Below, piece after piece: positions 1 through 10,400 of a stretch of 20,485 nucleotides of DNA (positions are counted from its first letter, which is position 1; every line of letters starts with the position of its first letter). The stretch is from assembly GCA_023433615.1 (NCBI GenBank), contig JAEZCJ010000051.1:1-20485 (forward strand), read 5' to 3'. This DNA comes from Bacillota bacterium (GTDB lineage Bacteria; Bacillota; Bacilli; Paenibacillales; Paenibacillaceae). A program made the translations under genes and the position numbers. A model generated the notes under the pieces. That model saw only the letters and a program-made list of their open reading frames with translations. It was not told the origin of the DNA and made no database searches.

Positions 1-3000
1 CGGCAAGCCCGCTCACGTCCAACTCGGGCACGATCAACAATCAGAACACGACCTATACGTTCAAGGCGACATACACCGATGCGGATAACAACAAGCCGTA
101 CGCGGTGCAAGTCGTCTACGGCGACAAGGCGTACAACATGCGTGAAGCCGATTACACGGACACGAACTACGCGGACGGCAAGGAATACATCTATCTGTCG
201 AAGCTGCCGATCGGCACGACATCCTATTACTTCCGTGCGTCCGACGGTTCATCTCCTGCCGTGTCCACGACGCCTACGGACTCGCCGAATGTGACGTCTT
301 CGACGGACATCATCGACGTCCTCGTGAGCCAAGTCGGCTACGGCGCGAACGACTACAAGAACGCCATCATTACGTCCACGACTTACCTGTCCGACACCAG
401 CTACCAGATCCTTAACGGCTCGAATACCGCCGTTAAAACCGGTCATATGACCTACAAAGGGATGACGTGGGGCAAGTACGTCTATGTCATCGAATTCCCA
501 ACCATTACGACGATCGGCGATAACTACACGGTGAAGACGAACGGCGTCTCCTCGTTCCCGTTCCCGATCGCAGACAACGTATGGGACGACTACAAGGACG
601 AGATGACCGCATTCTACCGGATTCAGCGCGCCAGCGTCGCGACATCCGATGCCTATCCGCCAGGCTACAGCACGATCCCGCCGTCAGATAAAGTGTTCCA
701 CCCTGCCGGTCACCTTGACGATGCAAGAAGAAAAGACAACGGGCAGAGCGTCGATCTGACAGGCGGCCATTACGACGCAGGCGACTACGGCAAGTACGGC
801 GCCAATCAATGGGTCGGTGCCGCAATCGTGCTGCCCTATCTCCGGAACATCGACTCGCCAAGCGTGAAGTTCGACAACGACAATAACGATATTCCGGACC
901 TGATCGATGAAGCGATGTTTGCCAGCGATTACTTGGTGAAGTTCGCCGACCAATTCGACGGCGCAGTACGCGACATCTCGCATCACGGCGCCTTCGTTCA
1001 TCCGAACAAAGAAACCGACGGCATTCCAGGCAATGCGGACGACCGGAAATTGAATACCGACAAACTCAGCGTCGAAGGCTCGGCCAAAGGCGCGGCAACG
1101 CTCGCCGCGACGTCACGCGCGATCCGTACGGCAATCGCCGAAGGCGATGTCCCGACGACGCTCGTCGCGGATCTGACGACTGCCGCCGACAAATACGAAG
1201 AGGCTGCCATCACGCTCTATGACTTCATGGCCGCCAATATGACGACTCAGCCTCAGCATGGTGATCCTACCAAATCGCGAATTTTCGCGGATGTCGAGTT
1301 GTACCTGCTCACGGGCGACACGGCTTACAAGGATGAGGCGACGGCTGCCGCCAACGCCCTCACGTTCGACGATTTGAACTCGACTGCCTATTGGAGCAAT
1401 CGGCCGATCGCGCTCGCCGAATTCTATCCGGTAGCCGATCCGACGACGCAAGCGCATATTCAAGACCTGCTTGAGGAACAGTTCCACTTTGTCCTGACGC
1501 TCATGGACGATACGCCGTACGGCGTCATCAACAATTTCAGCAACTTCGGCGTGAACGAGCCGCTTATGGCGTACATCGGGGATATGATGCGCTACTACGA
1601 GCTGTTTGGCGATCCGGACACGCTCCGCATCATTCAGCGAGCCATGTATTGGGTCTACGGACAGAATCCATGGAATATCAGCTGGGTATCCGGGATCGGC
1701 TCGGATTACACCGACTTCATTCATACCCGGTTAGACGAAGAGGCAGGCCATTCTACCAATCAAGGGGTCGTCATTCCGGGCGCGATGGTCAGCGGCGCGA
1801 ATATCAAGGACACGAAGGACAAGTTCAGCGCTTCTCCATGGTATGAAGACCGTTACCAAGGCGCAGACAACATGAACCAATGGCGTTACAACGAATACAG
1901 CATCAATATCCAAGCCGGCATGTTCTACACGGTCATGGGGCTCAGCACGATCAACAATGCTCCGACTTCCGCATCGAATCTGCCGGAACTTCAGGTGCAC
2001 AGCCCCGGCATCAATGATTACGTGCGCGGCGATGTCACGGTGTTCGCTAGCACCAACGCCGGCACGCCTGCTATAAGAACCGGCGGCACTTACGTGCCGA
2101 TGACGCTGGACGGCGCTGCCTACGAGTACACGTTCGACACGAGCACGATCGTTCCGTCGACGAACCTCATCATGCGCCTTCGCGGGGAAGATACTTCAGG
2201 CAACTACACGTACAGCAATATGCACTATACGATTGCGCGGCCGCTTCCGGACCCGTCGCATCCGCTGCTGTTCGACAATTTCGACAACCAAGGGCTCTGG
2301 GGTTCGTTCGGGCACGATTGGGTGAACTGGTGGAACCAGAACGGCGGCAACAACGAAGGCACCTTCAGCGAAGTCGAGGAAACGCCGGGGAATAAAGTCG
2401 GCAAGTTCACGCAGAATCCTTCGCAGGTAACCGCCGAAGCCAAGTTCCAGCATTGGAACGAATCGCTCAACGTGGACGGCTACCGTTATGTCACGATGAA
2501 GGTGAAGAATCCGAACCACCCGAATCTGCGCATGCGGGCAACGATCTCCGACGGCAAGAAGAGCTTTAACCTGACAGGCGGCTGGATCAGCATTCCGACC
2601 ACTTGGACCGACTTGCAGTTCGATACGAGCACGGCTCCGGCTGACATGGACCGGACCAAAGCCGTCATCACGATCTGGCTGAAGCAGACGGTCAAAGGCT
2701 ACGGCGAAATGTTCATGGACGATTTCGTGTTCACGAACTTCGCAAGCGGCACGGCTCCGACGTTGACCTCAGGCAGCGTCAATGCTTCCACCGGCAACAC
2801 GCAGACGAACTTCACGTTCAACGTCACGTATACGGACGTCGACAACGAAGCGCCGCATGCCGTGGAGCTCATCATCGACGGCGTCGTTCGTCAGATGGCC
2901 GAGGTTAACGCGAGCGACACGAACTACGCGGATGGCAAGCAATACCGACTGGTCACGAGACTGTCGAAGGGTAACCATTCATACTACTTCACGACGACGG

Positions 3001-3056
3001 ACAAGACGTCCGACGCGGTCAGTACGACCGTGGCGACCGGCCCGTCCGTCAGCTAA
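1..3056 (+). CDS. Secreted multimodular GH9 glycoside hydrolase (probable endo-xanthanase), 5' end cut by window
   Basis: The reading frame is open from base 3 to the TAA at 3054-3056 (1017 codons seen). The start and any signal peptide lie outside the window, and the GTG at 105 is internal. Modules in order: Ig-like (about 3-300), CelD_N-type Ig domain (about 306-570, starting IDVLVSQVGY), GH9 (alpha/alpha)6 catalytic domain (about 590-1960), Ig-like (about 1980-2240), carbohydrate-binding-like module (about 2245-2760) and a final Ig-like domain. Catalytic landmarks are YDAGD, with Asp codons at 774-776 and 783-785, a late HTR motif, and NE with the acid Glu codon at 1893-1895. The usual GGWYDAGD reads GGHYDAGD here (His codon 768-770). 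It is a close paralogue of the GH9 gene at 7457, roughly two thirds identical by eye in the catalytic core, but lacks that protein's C-terminal LamG-like module. GH9 activity is well supported. Xanthan rather than cellulose as substrate is inferred from the neighbours. Confidence 0.9.
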   Translation, partial: ASPLTSNSGTINNQNTTYTFKATYTDADNNKPYAVQVVYGDKAYNMREADYTDTNYADGKEYIYLSKLPIGTTSYYFRASDGSSPAVSTTPTDSPNVTSSTDIIDVLVSQVGYGANDYKNAIITSTTYLSDTSYQILNGSNTAVKTGHMTYKGMTWGKYVYVIEFPTITTIGDNYTVKTNGVSSFPFPIADNVWDDYKDEMTAFYRIQRASVATSDAYPPGYSTIPPSDKVFHPAGHLDDARRKDNGQSVDLTGGHYDAGDYGKYGANQWVGAAIVLPYLRNIDSPSVKFDNDNNDIPDLIDEAMFASDYLVKFADQFDGAVRDISHHGAFVHPNKETDGIPGNADDRKLNTDKLSVEGSAKGAATLAATSRAIRTAIAEGDVPTTLVADLTTAADKYEEAAITLYDFMAANMTTQPQHGDPTKSRIFADVELYLLTGDTAYKDEATAAANALTFDDLNSTAYWSNRPIALAEFYPVADPTTQAHIQDLLEEQFHFVLTLMDDTPYGVINNFSNFGVNEPLMAYIGDMMRYYELFGDPDTLRIIQRAMYWVYGQNPWNISWVSGIGSDYTDFIHTRLDEEAGHSTNQGVVIPGAMVSGANIKDTKDKFSASPWYEDRYQGADNMNQWRYNEYSINIQAGMFYTVMGLSTINNAPTSASNLPELQVHSPGINDYVRGDVTVFASTNAGTPAIRTGGTYVPMTLDGAAYEYTFDTSTIVPSTNLIMRLRGEDTSGNYTYSNMHYTIARPLPDPSHPLLFDNFDNQGLWGSFGHDWVNWWNQNGGNNEGTFSEVEETPGNKVGKFTQNPSQVTAEAKFQHWNESLNVDGYRYVTMKVKNPNHPNLRMRATISDGKKSFNLTGGWISIPTTWTDLQFDTSTAPADMDRTKAVITIWLKQTVKGYGEMFMDDFVFTNFASGTAPTLTSGSVNASTGNTQTNFTFNVTYTDVDNEAPHAVELIIDGVVRQMAEVNASDTNYADGKQYRLVTRLSKGNHSYYFTTTDKTSDAVSTTVATGPSVS

Positions 3057-3079
3057 CGCATTGAACGTAATGGAATAGA

Positions 3080-3116
3080 AGAAGGGGAACTCCTTGTAAT
3101 GCGGGGTTCCCCTTCT
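3080..3116. terminator. Bidirectional hairpin terminator between convergent GH9 and GH38 genes
   Basis: AGAAGGGGAAC (3080-3090) pairs perfectly with GTTCCCCTTCT (3106-3116). The stem can extend inward through a G-U pair to about 14 bp with a 9-base loop. It lies between two convergent stop codons. The T-tracts on both sides are short (TCTCTT on +, TTCTATT on -), so it probably serves both genes. Confidence 0.75.
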
Positions 3117-3120
3117 CTTG

Positions 3121-6100
3121 TCACCGTTCGAGTACGAGCCGGAACGTCTTGACCTCATAGGGCAGGAACGTATTCTGGAAAGATTGAGGATTGGATGCCA
3201 CCTTCGCGGTATCTTGCTCCAGCAAATCGCATTCGTACACTTCCCGAATCGGGCTGCCCGTCCACCGGATGTCCGCTTGGCGGCGGGCGCCCTGATTTTC
3301 GTATAACCGCAGGATGACGGAAACGGTCTCTCCGCTATCGGCCTGCGCGAATTTCAATGCGGACAAGAATATCCCTGGCGAGGTCAGCTGGAGGTAGCTC
3401 TTCTTGTTCGGAATCGAGCCGCTGCCTTGCAGCGTCAATGTCCGAAGCGGAACGTTAAAGCTATGCCCTGCTTCATCGACCTTGGCCGTTCGCCAATCGC
3501 CTTCATGACAATAGAGCGCGTAACGAAAGGCATGCTTGCCGAGATCGGCTGTGTGATCCGGGTACTTCGCCGACTTAAGAAGAGTGATGCGAAGCTTGCC
3601 ATGCCTGCAATCATAGCCGTATTTGCAATCGTTCAATAACGCTGCGCCATAGTTCGCCTCCGATACGTCTGCCCAGTGGTGCGCCGGCACCTCATGCTGC
3701 GCCTGTTCCCAGGACGTATTCGTTCGCGTGGACCGTTCGACGTTGCCGAAGGCTGCGTCATACGTTGCTTTGTCGGTATGGATATCGAGCTCGAAGCCGG
3801 CTTTGAGTAACGCCCGCTCTTCCTGCCAATCGATATCGGTCTCGAACTCCAGTTGTTTGGAGCCCCGTCGAAGTCTTATCGTCTGCTGCAGGCTTGAACA
3901 GCGGAACGACCGAACGATTCGAACGGCTTGCGCGGCGGAGGACTGCTCCGCGATGTCAATGGCATCGAGCTCAACTAACGGGATGCCGTGCTGTAAGGAT
4001 TCCCCTGCAATATTCCAAGCGTCATAGTAATCGTAGCATTCATCGAACAGCTCCAATGTATTGCCTGCCATACCGCCTCGTCTCAATACGTCGCGGTTCA
4101 TGGTTTTATCATAGATGCGCTCGACCGTTCCGTCCTGACGACGAATGTTGACCCGAAGGTGTTCGTTCTCGAGCACCAGACAGCCGCCTTCCTCCCGGAC
4201 CTGGGCATCGCCGGAAGGCACTCTCCGCTTCCCGTGCCTGATCTCATAGCGCTTGAACCCGATGGAGGGGATGTCCTTCGCTTCGAAAATAACGCTGCCG
4301 TCCATACCTATATCGTAGATCGCTTCTTCGCCGGTCGACGCATCGACGATCGTGAAGGGGCCTTCGGGAGCATCCGGCAATACGGCCCACGCGGTTCGAA
4401 GAAAGGCGAGTGTATTCAAGACGATACAGGAGCCCAAGCTGGTTGAGCTGTCCACATCGCTTGTCGGTTCTAGGTCCGAATGATACCGGGCAAGCAATGA
4501 CGCGGCATCGGCATCAAGACAATCGACAATCTCATGTACCCGCTCGTAATCCCGTTCGGCCTGCAAGAATGTCTCAGCTTGGGAGGTGCCGGGCAAGATG
4601 TCGTGGAATTGGTTGAACAGGACGAGCCGCCACGCCTCGTCAAGCAACTCGAATCGTTCTCGGTCCATCTGGCCTGCCAATACGCCGAGCAACTCAGCGT
4701 CCCGCAGCCGTATCTCGCAGCGCCGATTGTTCTTCTTCACGCGCGCTTGGGACGTATAGGTGCCCTGATGCCATTCAAAATACAATTCGCCGAACCAATG
4801 AGGAAGCGACGGATTCGCCGATTCGATCTGACTGAAGAAGTCTTCGGCCTTCCCGAGCTTCACTGCGGGCAAGCCGGGAAGCTTATCGTAGCGCTTCGCT
4901 CGCTCGATCATTCCGACATCGACGCCGCCGCCCCCGTCGCCATGTCCGAATACGTTGAAGAGTGCGCCGTTATGGCCTTTGCTCTTGAACCTATCGATGC
5001 CGACCGTTAACTCCGTCAAGTTCATCTGACCGTTGTAAGATCCGAATGCATCCAGTGTCCCGATGATCGTGCTCCCGTCCAATCCTTCCCATCGAAAGAG
5101 ATGGAACGGAAGCTCATTCACGGTATTGAAGTTCAGCTTGCACGTGTAGAAGTAGCGAAAGCCGGATTTCGTCAACAGTTGCGGAAGCGCTGCCGAGTAG
5201 CCGAATGTATCCGGCAGCCAACAGATATCGGCATGCTTCCCGAATTCGTCCATATAGAACCGCTGTCCGTATTGAATCTGCCGGACGAGCGACTCGCCGG
5301 AAGTCAGGTTGCAATCCGGCTCCACGTACATGCCGCCGACAAGCTGCCACCGCCCTTCGCGCACATAACGCTTCATCTGGTCGAACAGGTCCGGGTAATG
5401 GTTCTTCGCATACTCGTACTGCGCAGGCTGACTCTGGGCATAGTGGAAGTCCGGATACCGCTCCAACAGCCTGAGCATGTTGGAGAAGGTACGCCCGGTC
5501 TTCCGCACGCTCTCCTTGGATGGCCATAAGTAAGCAAGGTCCAGATGGGAATGGCCGGTCGCGATAATCGCATTGCCCTGCTTATCCGCAGCGCGGTCGA
5601 ACCATTCCTGCTGCAAGAACCGCTTGGTCTCCCGAATGCCGGCGAGCAGCTTCTCGAACGGGGCCTCGGGCTTGATCATCCGCTGCGTTGCGACGAGCAA
5701 GCGCTCCGCCCACTCGTCCGAACGAACCAGCACACTCTCGACCAGCACGGTTAGATCGTACAGGATGTCCTCGACCTCCGGATTGACGGTAACCCATGCG
5801 GCATGCCGAAACAGATGGCGGTCGTACTCCAGCCCGTTCTGCTTCGTATGCGCGAAGTTCTGCCAGCGAATGCAGGACTCGACGATGAACGCGTAGGATT
5901 CCCCTGCAGCAGCCGAATCCGATATCCGGCATGTGTTGCGATTCGGATCGAAGCCTTGACGCGGTTCACCGTTCACATATAACAAGCATTCGCCTTGGTT
6001 GTCGAACCACAGCTCGACCGGCTTGCCGGCAAGCGAAGACGGCATGACCGCTTCCGCGCGAAAATAGGCCGTCGTCTCCAGCCAGGACTCGCCAACCTCG

Positions 6101-6261
6101 ATCGTTCTCCAATCCGAGGTGTATCGGATTTCTCCCGGCGCGGCGTAATCGGCGCTCCGAATTTGCCAATCCGGAATGGGAACGACAGCTTCGAAGGTTC
6201 GCTGCTTCAACTTGTTCAGGAAAGAATGCATCGTACGCTCAAAATGCGCGCGTGTCGACAT
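3121..6261 (-). CDS. GH38 alpha-mannosidase, cytoplasmic
   Basis: A 1046-residue class II alpha-mannosidase. I place the start at ATG 6259-6261 (MSTRAHFERT), because an AAGGAGG box sits 10 bases upstream at 6272-6278. The frame stays open 38 codons further to 6375, but that extension runs through the intergenic region with the regulator gene. Zinc-site and catalytic landmarks are GHSHLDLAYLW at residues 236-246 (metal ligands His239 and Asp241), PDTFGYS with probable nucleophile Asp351, and FGHGDGGGG with His440 as a further metal ligand. A beta-rich C-terminal half follows, as usual for the family. There is no signal peptide, so it should act on imported oligosaccharides. In xanthan breakdown the matching step is release of the inner alpha-1,3-linked mannose from the backbone glucose, after lyase and unsaturated glucuronyl hydrolase have acted. 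It is divergent from the AraC-type regulator. Family assignment is firm; the substrate is inferred. Confidence 0.93.
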   Translation of the reverse strand: MSTRAHFERTMHSFLNKLKQRTFEAVVPIPDWQIRSADYAAPGEIRYTSDWRTIEVGESWLETTAYFRAEAVMPSSLAGKPVELWFDNQGECLLYVNGEPRQGFDPNRNTCRISDSAAAGESYAFIVESCIRWQNFAHTKQNGLEYDRHLFRHAAWVTVNPEVEDILYDLTVLVESVLVRSDEWAERLLVATQRMIKPEAPFEKLLAGIRETKRFLQQEWFDRAADKQGNAIIATGHSHLDLAYLWPSKESVRKTGRTFSNMLRLLERYPDFHYAQSQPAQYEYAKNHYPDLFDQMKRYVREGRWQLVGGMYVEPDCNLTSGESLVRQIQYGQRFYMDEFGKHADICWLPDTFGYSAALPQLLTKSGFRYFYTCKLNFNTVNELPFHLFRWEGLDGSTIIGTLDAFGSYNGQMNLTELTVGIDRFKSKGHNGALFNVFGHGDGGGGVDVGMIERAKRYDKLPGLPAVKLGKAEDFFSQIESANPSLPHWFGELYFEWHQGTYTSQARVKKNNRRCEIRLRDAELLGVLAGQMDRERFELLDEAWRLVLFNQFHDILPGTSQAETFLQAERDYERVHEIVDCLDADAASLLARYHSDLEPTSDVDSSTSLGSCIVLNTLAFLRTAWAVLPDAPEGPFTIVDASTGEEAIYDIGMDGSVIFEAKDIPSIGFKRYEIRHGKRRVPSGDAQVREEGGCLVLENEHLRVNIRRQDGTVERIYDKTMNRDVLRRGGMAGNTLELFDECYDYYDAWNIAGESLQHGIPLVELDAIDIAEQSSAAQAVRIVRSFRCSSLQQTIRLRRGSKQLEFETDIDWQEERALLKAGFELDIHTDKATYDAAFGNVERSTRTNTSWEQAQHEVPAHHWADVSEANYGAALLNDCKYGYDCRHGKLRITLLKSAKYPDHTADLGKHAFRYALYCHEGDWRTAKVDEAGHSFNVPLRTLTLQGSGSIPNKKSYLQLTSPGIFLSALKFAQADSGETVSVILRLYENQGARRQADIRWTGSPIREVYECDLLEQDTAKVASNPQSFQNTFLPYEVKTFRLVLER

Positions 6262-6393
6262 GATCGAATCGCCTCCTTGAGGGGTAATACGACAAAGTAT
6301 AACGATAACCATAAGGAAGCATAAGGCGAGATCCGGACTGTATAGTAAGAGATATGGACATTGTATTCGCCCCAATGAATAGGAGGCATCGCG
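6262..6393. promoter_or_regulatory. Divergent promoter region between GH38 and AraC-type regulator
   Basis: These 132 bases separate two divergent starts, so they must carry both promoters. They are more AT-rich than the flanking genes. I see no convincing -35/-10 pair; TATAGT at 6341-6346 is a possible -10 for the regulator. The clearest structure is a direct repeat, CATAAGG at 6310-6316 and again at 6320-6326, with a period of 10 bases. That is one helical turn and could suit an AraC-family protein. Ribosome binding sites are AAGGAGG (minus, 6272-6278) and AGGAGG (plus, 6381-6386). Confidence 0.5.
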
Positions 6394-7311
6394 ATGGGCA
6401 ACAGCGGCAGGGTTCGTAAATCATATATTACGGAAACAATGGACTTTCGCTTCAGCATCCCCGACTTTGAAGTGTATGTCAGCCATGTGAACCGTGTCGG
6501 CCCGGATCCGAATTGGCAAGTCCCCGAGCACTCGCATACCTGCTTCGAGCTGCATATCATCCCTGCCGGCAAAGGATGGATTACGATCGAAGGACGCGAC
6601 TTCGATGTATGCGGCGGCGAAGCCTACATTACGGGACCCTATATTAAGCATGCGCAGGCGGCTGATCCCGATGATCCGATGGAGGAATGCTGCATGCGAT
6701 TCGATCTGCTCCCCTCCGGCGAGAGAACGGAAATAACCTTGGAGAGCGAACAAATTAAGAAATACTTATCGCATTGTTACCCTCATGTCTTCCAAGATCG
6801 TTACCGCATGGCTCTCAAATTCGAAGAGCTCTTCGAAGAAATGGAGCGAGGCGAGATTGGATACCGACTGCGTGCACAAGCCATTCTCATGTCCGTCATC
6901 GTGGATATGCTTCGCTTAGTCAAGGACGTGCAGGGACAAGGCGCCTCCCAGGATCGAGCTGGAACGGAGGAGCGCAATAGAGTGCGACGTATCGTGGAAT
7001 TCATTAATAAGCACTATATGGAGCCCATTCGAATCGAAGAAGTATCTCGTTTCCTGTTCCTGTGTCCGAAGCAAATTAACAGGCTCCTCTCCAAATCATT
7101 GAACGCCTCCTTTCATGATCTGCTTCAAGCACGCCGCTTGGAAGAGGCCAGATGGCTGATTACCACGAGCGCTTGTTCCATCGAAGAGGTGGCGGCAAGA
7201 TCCGGTTTCTCGAGTCATCATTATTTGTACCAGGTGTTTAGAAGGCATGGCTTACCGACGCCCGCTAAGCTGCGCGAGAAGCGTAGCAGCGGGATGAAGG
7301 AGTCCATCTAA
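6394..7311 (+). CDS. AraC-family transcriptional regulator with N-terminal cupin sensor domain
   Basis: A 305-residue protein. The ATG at 6394 follows AGGAGG at 6381-6386 with 7 bases of spacing. An N-terminal cupin-like sugar-sensing domain carries the typical PEHSHTCFELHII segment (about residues 46-58) followed by GKGWITIEG. A C-terminal pair of helix-turn-helix motifs of the HTH_18/AraC type lies at about residues 193-298; the second is visible in SIEEVAARSGFSSHHYLYQVF. Proteins of this type bind direct-repeat half-sites and usually activate nearby carbohydrate genes when a breakdown product binds the cupin domain. It sits between the two GH9 genes and is divergent from the mannosidase, so it is the natural candidate regulator for this arm of the cluster. 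Its ligand cannot be read from the sequence. Confidence 0.93.
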   Translation: MGNSGRVRKSYITETMDFRFSIPDFEVYVSHVNRVGPDPNWQVPEHSHTCFELHIIPAGKGWITIEGRDFDVCGGEAYITGPYIKHAQAADPDDPMEECCMRFDLLPSGERTEITLESEQIKKYLSHCYPHVFQDRYRMALKFEELFEEMERGEIGYRLRAQAILMSVIVDMLRLVKDVQGQGASQDRAGTEERNRVRRIVEFINKHYMEPIRIEEVSRFLFLCPKQINRLLSKSLNASFHDLLQARRLEEARWLITTSACSIEEVAARSGFSSHHYLYQVFRRHGLPTPAKLREKRSSGMKESI

Positions 7312-7319
7312 GTTTGGAG

Positions 7320-7346
7320 ACCTCCCTCGGTGGGGGGTTTTTCCTT
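7320..7346 (+). terminator. Rho-independent terminator after the regulator gene
   Basis: ACCTCCC (7320-7326) pairs with GGGGGGT (7332-7338), including one U-G pair, around a 5-base loop. The hairpin is followed by TTTTT, CC, TTT. It lies eight bases after the regulator's stop codon and separates it from the second GH9 gene, which therefore needs its own promoter. Confidence 0.8.
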
Positions 7347-7456
7347 TGGACAGGCAGAATGCATCACAACAAGGGCAGATTAGATCATGGAATGATCTGT
7401 AAGGCATATGTAAGATATGTGGTGCAACACAATTTACCTATTGTTGGGAGGAATGA
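7347..7456 (+). promoter_or_regulatory. Promoter and probable operator region of the second GH9 gene
   Basis: About 110 bases between a terminator and the GH9 start. It holds a perfect inverted repeat, AGATCAT (7382-7388), GGA, ATGATCT (7392-7398). This is followed at once by a direct repeat, GTAAG at 7399-7403 and 7410-7414, each leading into ATATG. A weak promoter could be TGGAAT (7388-7393), a 17-base gap, then TAAGAT (7411-7416). This pair matches consensus poorly, which would fit activator dependence. The ribosome binding site GGGAGG lies at 7446-7451. Confidence 0.45.
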
Positions 7457-10400
7457 ATGATGAAGTCAGGAATCTATCGGAAGAAAGGAAGGGCAAGGAA
7501 GTCGCTTTCTGTCATTCTCGGCACCGCGTTAGTTTTGAATGCGCTTACTTTTGTGCCGAGCGTAACCTCAGCCGCAGTCGCGCCGCTCCCGGGTCCGAGC
7601 AATCCGCTGCTGTATGACGATTTTGGCGGCAACGGCGTGTTCACGCAGAATTGGATGAACTGGTGGAACCAGGACGGCGGTACCGGGACATTCACGAAGG
7701 CGAATATCGACTCCCGCGACGTCGGCGTCTTCGCGCAGGATCCGGCATCCGCAAGCTCCTGGGCGAAGTTCCAGCCATGGAACGAGACCGTCGATCTGAC
7801 CGGCTATAAGTACGTGAACCTCACATGGAAGAACCCCGGATACCCGGATGCACGCATTCGCGTAGTAGTACAAGACGGCTCGGTCAGCTACAATCTAACC
7901 GGCGGATGGGTGACTGTCCCTACGAGCTGGACAACGGCCCAATTCGACTTGGACGCGCTGGCTCCCAATCTGAACAAGACGAAAGCGCGCTTCGAGATCT
8001 GGCTCCGCCAGACCGGCGGCAACGATGGCGAGATACTGATCGACGACCTGTCCGCGACTACGGCAAGCGGCGGCACGCAGCCGATCTTAACGGGCAGCAT
8101 GACAGCCAATATGGCAGGATCCTACAACCAGAACACGAACTTCACCTTTCGCGCTACCTATACGGATGCAGATAACGAGAAGCCGTTCGTCATGCAGCTC
8201 GTTGTCGATAATGAGACGATCTATGACATGATGGAAGTCGACAGCGCCGACACGACCTATACCGACGGCAAAGACTACACGTTCATCACGAAGCTCCCGG
8301 CAGGCACCCACTCCTATTATTTCCGCACCGCAGACTTGACCTCCGATGAAGTCAATACCGCGACTCAGACGGGAATTGCCGTCAGCCAGACGCAGCAGGT
8401 CATCGACGTCGTGGTCAGCCAAGCGGGCTACAATGCAGCCGGGTTCAAGAATGCCAAGGTGACCGCGCAGGAACCGCTCGTCGATACCTCCTACGTGATC
8501 AAGAGCGGCACCGGCACGGTCGCTTCCGGCAACATGGCCTATGAGGGCGTTACGTGGGACAAGCATGTGTATTCGATCGACTTCTCTTCCGTAACCGCGA
8601 CCGGCGATGATTATACGGTCGTCACGAACGGCGTCGCTTCTTATCCGTTCCCTGTTCAGACGAATATCTGGACGAACTTCAAGGACGAGATGACCGCCTT
8701 CTATCGCCTGCAGCGCGCAAGCGTCGCTACATTGGACGCCTATCCGCCGGGCTATAGCAGCGTGGCGCCTTCGGCTCGCATCTTCCACCCGGCCGGCCAT
8801 CTCGACGATGCCCAGTCCGAGGACGGCACGACGCATTACGACTTGACCGGCGGCTGGTACGATGCCGGCGACTATGGCAAATACGCAGGCAACCAGTGGG
8901 TCGGCACGCAGATCGCGCTGGCCTATATCCGCCACAAGGCTGCCGACGACGTGAAGTTCGACAACGATACGAACGGCATTCCCGATCTCGTGGACGAAGC
9001 GATCTTCGGCAGCGAGTATCTGATCAAGTGGGCTGACCAGCTGGGCGGCGCGCTGCACGATCTTCGAAATAACGCAGGCGGCTTCGTCCACCCGCACAAG
9101 ACGACCGACGGCGTGAACGGCACGTCCGATGACCGCAAGCTTGGCGGCCTCGGCGTGGCAGGCTCGGCCAAAGCGGCCGGCACGCTTGCCGCGACTGCGC
9201 GCGCAATCCATACGGCGATTGCCGAAGGCGACATCGCCTCGGGACAAGTCGCGGCCCTGCAAGCGTTCGCGGAAGATGCCGAGGATGCGGCCGTCGTGTT
9301 CTACGACTACGTCGTCGCGAATCCGGACGGGCCCGTCGGTTCTTATGGCACGCGCGGCGGCATTCCGAACGCGAAGCTGCTCGCGGACGTCGAGTTGTAC
9401 TTGCTGACGAACGATACGGATTATCTCAATGCCGCGATCGCGAATGCCAACACGCTGACGATCAGCGACTTGTACTCGACGAACTACTGGGATATGAGGC
9501 CGATGGCGCTAGCCGAGCTGTATCCGGCAGCTGACCCGACCACGCAGGCCCATATTCAGGGCTTGCTTAAGCATCAAGTCGACTACTTCTTGTCGTCCAC
9601 GGACGATACGCCTTACGGCGTGCTGAACCAATTCAAGAACTTCGGCGTTAACGAGCCGCATGCTTCGTATCTAGGCGACTTAATGCGCTATTACGAGCTG
9701 TTCCAGGATCCTGCCGCGCTGCGAGCCGTCGAGAAGGGCATCTACTGGATCTTCGGCGAGAACCCTTGGAACATCAGCTGGGTATCGGGCATCGGCTCCG
9801 ACTTCGTCGACTTCCCGCATACGAGATACGACGAAGGCTCGAACTCCAAGAAGTCCGGCGTCGTGTTCCCCGGCGCGATGCTCAGCGGTCCGAACATGAA
9901 GGACACGAAGGACAAGAAGAGCGTCAGCCCTTGGTACGAGGATCGCTCGCTCCACCTGGACGACACGAACCAATGGCGCTATAACGAATTCAGCATCAGC
10001 ATCCAAGCCGGCCTGCTCTATACGATCATGGGCCTCAGCGCGAACGAGACGGCAAGCTCCGCCGGCGGCACGGTGCCGGTCGAACTGCCGACGCTCTCCC
10101 CGACGATCGGCGATTACGTACGCGGGCAAGTGACGGTATTCGCCGGCCCGGCGACCGGCATGACGAGTGTCGACTACTCGGCTTCCGGTCCGTCCGGCAC
10201 GAACGGCGTATATGCGCCGATGACCGCTGCCGGCGGCGTATACACCGCCAGTATCGACGAGAGCGCAGGCGTCCCCTTCTCCAACAAGCGCGTTGACGTG
10301 CGCGGGACTGACGCGCAGGGCAACACCACCTACAGTTCGACGCACTATACCGTAGCGGCGCCACTCCCCGATCCATCGACGCCGGCACTCTACGACGACT

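Noticed and set aside
6262..6375. N-terminal extension of the GH38 protein with a hydrophobic stretch that could look like a signal peptide
   Set aside because: The ATG at 6261 has AAGGAGG 10 bases upstream. The extension runs through the AT-rich divergent promoter region and through that ribosome binding site.
8087..9262. Open frame of 391 codons on the minus strand inside the second GH9 gene
   Set aside because: Lies entirely over the CelD_N and catalytic regions of GH9 and shows no family features; shadow frame.
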